From the NCBI RefSeq assembly GCF_014202475.1, contig NZ_JACHGV010000010.1, forward strand, positions 279,483-343,482: a stretch of 64,000 nucleotides of DNA, read 5' to 3'. The translations under genes and the position numbers were made by a program. The notes under the pieces are model-generated. The model saw only the letters and a list, made by a program, of their open reading frames with translations, had not been told where the DNA came from and ran no database searches. Positions 58,971 through 64,000 of this stretch are shown here, piece after piece (positions within the stretch are counted from its first letter, which is position 1; each line of letters starts with the position of its first letter). The stretch is from Streptomyces paradoxus. Lineage in GTDB: Bacteria > Actinomycetota > Actinomycetes > Streptomycetales > Streptomycetaceae.

Positions 58971-59525
58971 TCAGCGAGGGCCGTACTCCTCGGCCCACGC
59001 CTCGACCGAGTCCGCCGCCCGGTCGAAGGCGACCGCGCGGCCCAGGAAGTCCGCGTTGTGCGTCGTCATCAGCGGCGGCTGACCGCCCTCTTCCCGGCCC
59101 TGGCGGCCGAGCAGCAGCGCCTGCCCCTGCACGGTCCGCGGCAGCCCCAGCCAGCGCACCGGCTGCTGCACCGTCCGCACGGAGACGACCTGCTCCCAGG
59201 ACGCCGTACGCGTCGTGAGGAACCCCACGTGCCGCAGCCCGCGGGCGCTGACCCACACGCCCATGCGCAGCAGCCGCAGGGCCGCGGCGATGACGAGCAG
59301 CGCGAGAGCGAACACGACCCCGGCCGAGGTCAGTTCGGCCGTCGCGGCGATGATGACCGCCGCGAACAGCACGAACGAGGCGAGCAGCAGCGCGAGCGCC
59401 GCCACTGCGACCCGCCACGGCCCGGGCCGGTACGGCCGCCGCCAGCGGTCACGGTCGTCGTAGGGCAACGGAACGTCGTCCGCCGCCTCGAAAACGCGGT
59501 CGGCCGTCAGGAAGGGCAGGGGCAC
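58971..59525 (-). CDS. membrane protein with PH-like domain
   Basis: This 184-residue protein has a charged N-terminal segment, two close membrane helices (VAVAALALLLASFVLFAAVI and GVVFALALLVIAAALRLL) and a C-terminal PH-like beta domain (VSARGLRHVGFLTTRTASWE). It is not assigned to a pathway. GTG 59525 is the chosen start. It is convergent with the TPR-like membrane protein. Confidence 0.75.
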   Translation of the reverse strand: MPLPFLTADRVFEAADDVPLPYDDRDRWRRPYRPGPWRVAVAALALLLASFVLFAAVIIAATAELTSAGVVFALALLVIAAALRLLRMGVWVSARGLRHVGFLTTRTASWEQVVSVRTVQQPVRWLGLPRTVQGQALLLGRQGREEGGQPPLMTTHNADFLGRAVAFDRAADSVEAWAEEYGPR

Positions 59526-59604
59526 CGGCTGGTCCTCACTCGATCCATGCGTGGGCTGTGCCCGGTGAGGCTACCGATCTGTGTCCCCGGTCACCACTGG
59601 CGGG

Positions 59605-59630
59605 GGGCCGGATGGAGTCACCACCGGCCC
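59605..59630 (-). terminator. stem-loop after the small membrane protein gene
   Basis: GGGCCGG (59605-59611) pairs with CCGGCCC (59624-59630), a 7-bp stem with a 12-base loop, just past the minus-strand stop. Confidence 0.4.
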
Positions 59631-59638
59631 GGTGCGCT

Positions 59639-59878
59639 TCAGCGCTTGTCTGACGCCTGCGACTGCTGAGGCTGATTGGCCGTCTGGTCGGGCGTCAGCG
59701 CGGGCGTCCCGATGACCAGGGACCCCACGAGCCCCGCCACGATGGTGAGCCCCAGCAGCCAGCTGCCGGCCACCTGACCGACGGACGACCGCTCGCGCGG
59801 TGGGGGAGTGACATTGCTGCGGAACCTGTCGGCCTCGGCGAGGAAGGCAAACGGTACGGGTTCACGCCGACCGAACAT
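59639..59878 (-). CDS. small single-pass membrane protein
   Basis: This 79-residue protein has a soluble N-terminal part (MFGRREPVPFAFLAEADRF), one membrane helix (WLLGLTIVAGLVGSLVIG) and a Gln/Ser-rich tail. ATG 59878 was chosen because AAGGAG lies before it; the open frame extends another 58 codons upstream across the dyad near 59925 but that part looks non-coding. Function unknown. Confidence 0.7.
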   Translation of the reverse strand: MFGRREPVPFAFLAEADRFRSNVTPPPRERSSVGQVAGSWLLGLTIVAGLVGSLVIGTPALTPDQTANQPQQSQASDKR

Positions 59879-59915
59879 CAGGGGTACGTCTCCTTCAAGG
59901 GTGGAACGGATCACT

Positions 59916-59933
59916 TTCGTCTGTAGAGACGAA
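59916..59933. promoter_or_regulatory. perfect dyad in the thyX divergent region
   Basis: TTCGTCT and AGACGAA flank GTAG, an 18-bp dyad 38 bases upstream of the small membrane protein and 122 bases upstream of thyX. It does not match the LexA or NrdR consensus I know. Confidence 0.4.
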
Positions 59934-60054
59934 CGAACTCCCTCAGAGGTGCCCTGTTTCACCGACTTCATTGCGGCACGCCACCGATCGCACTGAATCG
60001 GCCGGGCCGTAGAGTGGCGTCGCCACACGACGAGATGGGAAGGCCCTGCCAACC

Positions 60055-60795
60055 GTGACCGACACCCCCGCCGACGACCTCAAGCCCAGCTACCGCAGTG
60101 ACGTCACCGTCGAGCTGGTCAAGCACACCGCGTCAGACGCGGACGTCCTCTTCGCCGCCCGCGTCTCGACCCTCGGCGAGCAGTCCCTGGACGAGCTGAA
60201 GAAGGACCCCGAGCGTTCCAAGGGCCTGATCAACTACCTGATGCGGGACCGGCACGGCAGCCCCTTCGAGCACAACTCGATGACCTTCCTCATCAGCGCC
60301 CCGATCTTCGTCTTCCGGGAGTTCATGCGGCACCGCGTCGGCTGGTCGTACAACGAGGAGAGCGGCCGCTACCGCGAGCTCCAGCCCGTCTTCTACGTCC
60401 CGGACGAGTCCCGCAAGCTGGTCCAGGAGGGCCGCCCGGGCAAGTACGTCTTCGTGGAGGGCACCCAGGCCCAGCAGGAACTCGTCGGCCGTGTGATGGA
60501 GGACTCGTACCGGCAGGCGTACGAGGCCTACCAGGAGATGCTCGCCGCCGGTGTCGCCCGCGAGGTCGCCCGCGCGGTCCTGCCCGTCGGCCTCTACTCC
60601 TCGATGTACGCCACCTGCAACGCCCGCTCGCTGATGCACTTCCTCGGCCTGCGCACCCAGCACGAGCTGGCGAAGGTCCCGTCCTTCCCGCAGCGCGAGA
60701 TCGAGATGGTCGGCGAGAAGATGGAGGCCGAGTGGTCCCGGCTCATGCCGCTCACCTACGCCGCCTTCAACGCGAACGGACGCGTGGCGCCGTAA
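60055..60795 (+). CDS. thyX: flavin-dependent thymidylate synthase
   Basis: This 246-residue FAD enzyme makes dTMP from dUMP with methylene-tetrahydrofolate and NADPH. The ThyX signature RHR (92-94) with Ser103 eight residues on (RHRVGWSYNEES) is intact, as are HGSPFEHNSMTF and NARSLMHFLGLR. GTG 60055 has GGGAAGG upstream. TAGAGT at 60010-60015 may be its -10. A 13-bp stem-loop lies downstream. Confidence 0.96.
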   Translation: MTDTPADDLKPSYRSDVTVELVKHTASDADVLFAARVSTLGEQSLDELKKDPERSKGLINYLMRDRHGSPFEHNSMTFLISAPIFVFREFMRHRVGWSYNEESGRYRELQPVFYVPDESRKLVQEGRPGKYVFVEGTQAQQELVGRVMEDSYRQAYEAYQEMLAAGVAREVARAVLPVGLYSSMYATCNARSLMHFLGLRTQHELAKVPSFPQREIEMVGEKMEAEWSRLMPLTYAAFNANGRVAP

Positions 60796-60855
60796 CGTGC
60801 TCCCGGTCGTCAGGTCAGGTACAGATGTACGGTTCAGCCGCGCGAAGTGTCCGTA

Positions 60856-60885
60856 TTGCGGCATTTAGAGAAATGCATCTAGCCT
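60856..60885 (+). promoter_or_regulatory. predicted promoter upstream of dapA with dyad in the spacer
   Basis: TTGCGG (60856-60861) and TAGCCT (60880-60885) are 18 bases apart. The spacer contains the AT-rich dyad GCATTT-AGAG-AAATGC (60861-60876). Expected start near 60892. Confidence 0.5.
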
Positions 60886-60897
60886 GATCAAACGGGT

Positions 60898-60933
60898 CCG
60901 GCACTGCTTGAACCCCCGAGCAGGCAGTGCCGG
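60898..60933 (+). terminator. stem-loop between thyX and dapA
   Basis: CCGGCACTGC (60898-60907) pairs with GCAGTGCCGG (60924-60933), extendable inward to 13 bp. It can end thyX transcripts but also lies at the very 5' end of any transcript from the promoter above. Confidence 0.65.
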
Positions 60934-61007
60934 GCTCCACCTTTGTCGCGACTTGTCCCCTGCCCCGCGGGCAGACCCGGTCCTGAGCAACGAGTAGCGT
61001 GTAACCC

Positions 61008-61907
61008 ATGGCTCCGACCTCGACTCCGCAGACCCCCTTCGGGCGGGTCCTCACCGCCATGGTCACGCCCTTCACGGCGGACGGCGCACTCGACCTCGAC
61101 GGCGCGCAGCGGCTCGCCGCCCACCTGGTGGACGCAGGCAACGACGGCCTGATCATCAACGGCACCACCGGCGAGTCCCCGACCACCAGCGACGCGGAGA
61201 AAGCGGATCTCGTACGGGCGGTCCTGGAGGCGGTCGGAGACCGTGCCCACGTGGTGGCCGGAGTCGGCACGAACGACACGCACCACAGCATGGAACTCGC
61301 CCGGACAGCGGAGCGCACCGGCGCGCACGGCCTGCTCGTCGTGACCCCGTACTACAACAAGCCCCCGCAAGAAGGCCTCTACCGGCACTTCACGGCCGTC
61401 GCCGACACCACCGGCCTCCCGGTGATGCTCTACGACATTCCCGGCCGTAGCGGCGTCCCGATCAACACCGAGACGCTCGTCCGCCTCGCCGAGCACCCGA
61501 GGATCGTCGCCAACAAGGACGCCAAGGGCGACCTCGGCCGCGCCAGCTGGGCGATCGCCCGCTCCGGCCTCGCCTGGTACTCCGGCGACGACATGCTGAA
61601 CCTCCCCCTGCTCTCGGTCGGCGCGGTCGGCTTCGTCTCCGTCGTCGGCCACGTCGTCACCCCCGAGCTGCGCGCCCTGGTCGAGGCGTACACCTCGGGC
61701 GACGTCCAGAAGGCCACCGAGATCCACCAGCAGCTGCTCCCCGTCTACACCGGCATGTTCCGCACGCAGGGCGTCATGACGACCAAGGCGGCACTCGCCC
61801 TGCAGGGACTGCCCGGCGGGCCGCTGCGCGCTCCCATGGTCGAGTGCGCGCCCGACGAGATCGAGCAACTCAAGATCGATCTTGCCGCCGGCGGGGTACA
61901 GCTCTGA
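61008..61907 (+). CDS. dapA: 4-hydroxy-tetrahydrodipicolinate synthase
   Basis: This 299-residue aldolase makes HTPA from pyruvate and aspartate semialdehyde. GTTGESPTT (pyruvate binding), TPYYNKPPQEGLYRHF and the Schiff-base lysine K170 in NKDAKGD are present. The lysine context NKDAK is the actinobacterial variant of the usual IKEAT. ATG 61008. RNase J follows after 153 bases; dapA-rnj is a conserved order. Confidence 0.96.
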   Translation: MAPTSTPQTPFGRVLTAMVTPFTADGALDLDGAQRLAAHLVDAGNDGLIINGTTGESPTTSDAEKADLVRAVLEAVGDRAHVVAGVGTNDTHHSMELARTAERTGAHGLLVVTPYYNKPPQEGLYRHFTAVADTTGLPVMLYDIPGRSGVPINTETLVRLAEHPRIVANKDAKGDLGRASWAIARSGLAWYSGDDMLNLPLLSVGAVGFVSVVGHVVTPELRALVEAYTSGDVQKATEIHQQLLPVYTGMFRTQGVMTTKAALALQGLPGGPLRAPMVECAPDEIEQLKIDLAAGGVQL

Positions 61908-61955
61908 CATCAGACTTCGCGCGGATCCCCGCGCAACTGCTTCACAACTGAATAC

Positions 61956-61974
61956 GCGGGCCACCGGTGCCCGC
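61956..61974 (+). promoter_or_regulatory. hairpin in the dapA-rnj gap
   Basis: GCGGGC and GCCCGC flank CACCGGT, itself partly palindromic. It may be a dapA terminator or part of the rnj leader. Confidence 0.4.
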
Positions 61975-62010
61975 ACCCCACACAGACAACTGCTTCTGCA
62001 CGAACGTCAC

Positions 62011-62043
62011 GCGCGCCACGTGCCCCACCGGTACGTGGCGTGC
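62011..62043 (+). promoter_or_regulatory. leader hairpin before RNase J gene
   Basis: An 11-bp stem with one G-U pair (62011-62021 with 62033-62043) surrounds an 11-base loop. It ends five bases before the ribosome site GAGGAG (62049-62054). Confidence 0.5.
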
Positions 62044-62060
62044 GTGGTGAGGAGAGTCTT

Positions 62061-63746
62061 TTGAGTCATCCGCATCCCGAACTGCGCACGCCCCCGCCGC
62101 TCCCCGAAGGCGGCCTGCGCGTCACCCCGCTCGGTGGCCTCGGCGAAATCGGCCGGAACATGACGGTCTTCGAATTCGGCGGCCGCCTCCTGATCGTCGA
62201 CTGCGGAGTGCTCTTCCCCGAGGAGGAGCAGCCCGGAATCGACCTGATCCTGCCGGACTTCTCGTCCATCAGGGACCGCCTCGACGACATCGAGGGCATC
62301 GTGCTCACGCACGGGCACGAGGACCACATCGGCGGCGTCCCCTTCCTCCTGCGCGAGAAGCCGGACATCCCGCTGATCGGCTCCAAGCTGACCCTCGCCC
62401 TCATCGAGGCCAAGCTCCAGGAGCACCGCATCCGCCCCTACACGCTGGAGGTGGCGGAGGGGCAGCGCGAGCGCATCGGCCCCTTCGACTGCGAGTTCAT
62501 CGCCGTCAACCACTCCATCCCGGACGCGCTGGCCGTGGCCATCCGCACCCCGGCGGGAATGGCGGTCCACACCGGCGACTTCAAGATGGACCAGCTTCCG
62601 CTGGACAGCCGCCTCACGGACCTCCACGCATTCGCACGCCTGAGCGAGGAGGGCATCGACCTCCTCCTCTCGGACTCGACGAACGCCGAGGTGCCGGGCT
62701 TCGTCCCGCCGGAGCGGGAGATCTCCAGCGTCCTGCGCCAGGTCTTCGCGGGCGCCCGCAAGCGCATCATCGTCGCGAGCTTCGCCAGCCATGTGCACCG
62801 CATCCAGCAGATCCTGGACGCGGCGCACGAGTACGGCCGCCGCGTCGCCTTCGTCGGCCGCTCCATGGTCCGCAACATGGGCATCGCGCGCGACCTGGGC
62901 TACCTGAAGGTCCCCCCGGGCCTCGTCGTGGACGTCAAGACGCTCGACGACCTCCCGGACAGCGAGGTGGTCCTGGTCTGCACGGGCTCCCAGGGCGAAC
63001 CGATGGCGGCCCTGTCCCGCATGGCCAACCGTGACCACCAGATCCGCATCGTCCAGGGCGACACGGTGATCCTGGCGTCGTCCCTGATCCCCGGCAACGA
63101 GAACGCGGTCTACCGCGTGATCAACGGCCTCACCCGCTGGGGCGCCAACGTGGTCCACAAGGGCAACGCCAAGGTGCACGTCTCCGGCCACGCCTCCGCG
63201 GGCGAGCTGCTGTACTTCTACAACATCTGCCGCCCGAAGAACCTGATGCCGGTGCACGGCGAATGGCGCCACCTGCGCGCCAACGCCGAGCTGGGCGCCC
63301 TGACCGGTGTCCCGCACGACCGCATCGTCATCGCCGAGGACGGCGTCGCCGTCGACCTCGTCGAGGGCAAGGCGAAGATCTCCGGCAAGGTCCAGGCGGG
63401 CTACGTCTACGTCGACGGCCTCTCGGTCGGCGACGTGGGCGAGCCGGCGCTGAAGGACCGCAGGATCCTCGGCGACGAGGGCATCATCTCGGTCTTCCTC
63501 GTCATCGACTCGTCCACCGGGAAGATCACCGGCGGCCCGCACATCCAGGCCCGAGGGTCCGGCATCGAGGACTCCGCCTTCGCCGACGTGGTTCCCAGGA
63601 TCACGGAGGTGCTCGAACGCTCCGCCCAGGACGGTGTGGTCGAACCCCACCAGCTCCAGCAGCTCGTACGCCGCACGCTGGGCAAGTGGGTCTCGGACAC
63701 CTACCGCCGCCGCCCGATGATCCTGCCTGTGGTGGTGGAGGTCTGA
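62061..63746 (+). CDS. rnj: ribonuclease J
   Basis: This 561-residue metallo-beta-lactamase-fold RNase combines 5'-3' exonuclease and endonuclease activity in mRNA decay. The zinc motif HGHEDH is at 84-89; GDFKMDQLPLDSRLTDL and the beta-CASP motifs (ASFASHVHRIQQILD, SGHASAGELLYFYNICRPKN) follow, then a C-terminal domain. TTG 62061 was chosen because GAGGAG is six bases in front; a GTG 21 bases upstream lies inside the leader hairpin. A perfect 18-bp terminator follows. Confidence 0.96.
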   Translation: MSHPHPELRTPPPLPEGGLRVTPLGGLGEIGRNMTVFEFGGRLLIVDCGVLFPEEEQPGIDLILPDFSSIRDRLDDIEGIVLTHGHEDHIGGVPFLLREKPDIPLIGSKLTLALIEAKLQEHRIRPYTLEVAEGQRERIGPFDCEFIAVNHSIPDALAVAIRTPAGMAVHTGDFKMDQLPLDSRLTDLHAFARLSEEGIDLLLSDSTNAEVPGFVPPEREISSVLRQVFAGARKRIIVASFASHVHRIQQILDAAHEYGRRVAFVGRSMVRNMGIARDLGYLKVPPGLVVDVKTLDDLPDSEVVLVCTGSQGEPMAALSRMANRDHQIRIVQGDTVILASSLIPGNENAVYRVINGLTRWGANVVHKGNAKVHVSGHASAGELLYFYNICRPKNLMPVHGEWRHLRANAELGALTGVPHDRIVIAEDGVAVDLVEGKAKISGKVQAGYVYVDGLSVGDVGEPALKDRRILGDEGIISVFLVIDSSTGKITGGPHIQARGSGIEDSAFADVVPRITEVLERSAQDGVVEPHQLQQLVRRTLGKWVSDTYRRRPMILPVVVEV

Positions 63747-63777
63747 CGGACCGTCGGGCCTGAGCCGACGCCAACTG

Positions 63778-63817
63778 GGAGCGGGGCGCCTCGATTTGCA
63801 TCGAGGCGCCCCGCTCC
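63778..63817 (+). terminator. terminator after RNase J, 18-bp stem
   Basis: GGAGCGGGGCGCCTCGAT (63778-63795) pairs with 63800-63817 around TTGC. It is 31 bases past the stop and followed by a short T-containing stretch. Confidence 0.9.
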
Positions 63818-63890
63818 AGTAGGTTTACAACTCCTCCCGACGGGGCACCCGGGCCAATTCAGGCACCAGGGACCATGCCCGGCCGGGGAA

Positions 63891-63920
63891 GGAAATCCGA
63901 CTCAGAACTTCTGATAAAGT
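63891..63920 (+). promoter_or_regulatory. rRNA-operon-like promoter unit 1
   Basis: The unit begins GGAAATCCGA and ends CTGATAAAGT, with -10 TAAAGT (63915-63920). The purine-rich surroundings and this motif resemble Streptomyces rrn leader regions. The rRNA itself is beyond the window. Confidence 0.6.
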
Positions 63921-63970
63921 CGGAACCGCCGGAAAGGGAAACGCGGAAGCGGGAACCTGGAAAGCACCGA

Positions 63971-64000
63971 GGAAATCGGATCGGAAAGATCTGATAGAGT
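63971..64000 (+). promoter_or_regulatory. rRNA-operon-like promoter unit 2
   Basis: The unit begins GGAAATCGGA and ends CTGATAGAGT, with -10 TAGAGT (63995-64000). It lies exactly 80 bp after unit 1, indicating tandem promoters cut off by the window end. Confidence 0.6.

Overview
The window is chromosomal DNA from a Streptomyces. The evidence is very high GC, frequent GTG and TTG starts, many 4-base start/stop overlaps, and actinobacterial core blocks in their usual order: dxr-rseP-ispG, rimP-nusA-ylxR-infB-ylxP-rbfA-truB-ribF, rpsO-pnp-M16 peptidase-dapB and thyX-dapA-rnj. No tRNA, CRISPR array, transposase or phage gene was seen.

Region 1 (1-18.6 kb) is the standout: a compact locus whose gene content fits breakdown of xyloglucan, probably fucosylated and galactosylated. 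It has two exported endo-enzymes (Tat-exported GH74 and Sec-exported GH12) and an LplABC-like oligosaccharide importer. It also has four enzymes without signal peptides that match the side chains and backbone: GH95 alpha-L-fucosidase, GH42 beta-galactosidase, GH31 alpha-xylosidase and GH3 beta-glucosidase. A LacI-family regulator sits at the far end. Palindromes with the core GAAGCGCTTC lie in front of the GH3 gene, the importer operon and the lacI gene (two copies there), so one regulator probably governs the set. A PAPS-type sulfotransferase is lodged inside the locus.

Region 2 (18.8-28.3 kb) is core metabolism: an acyl-CoA dehydrogenase, MEP-pathway genes dxr and ispG flanking a site-2 protease, two GNAT acetyltransferases and proS. 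Region 3 (28.5-30.5 kb) is a three-gene minus-strand group: a kinase-like protein with a degenerate active site, a ferritin-like protein and a lipoprotein. Region 4 (30.7-42.5 kb) is the transcription/translation block from rimP to ribF. A 1133-residue protein is inserted between truB and ribF; it joins a trypsin-like domain lacking its serine, a P-loop domain with Arg in place of the Walker A Lys, and a long helical repeat region.

Region 5 (42.5-53.2 kb) is accessory: a five-gene Dpp/Opp-type ABC transporter whose binding protein is anchored by a C-terminal membrane helix, a 1238-residue proline-rich MinD/EspI-like ATPase preceded by two different short tandem-repeat arrays, and a lone DUF397 gene. 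Region 6 (53.4-63.8 kb) returns to the core: rpsO, pnp, an M16 peptidase, dapB, small membrane proteins, thyX, dapA and RNase J. The last 110 bases hold two promoter-like units exactly 80 bp apart, resembling Streptomyces rRNA operon promoters, so an rRNA operon probably begins just past the right edge.

Strong stem-loops without U-tracts close most transcription units. At least two families of dispersed intergenic repeat are present; one copy has been read into the end of an ABC ATPase gene.
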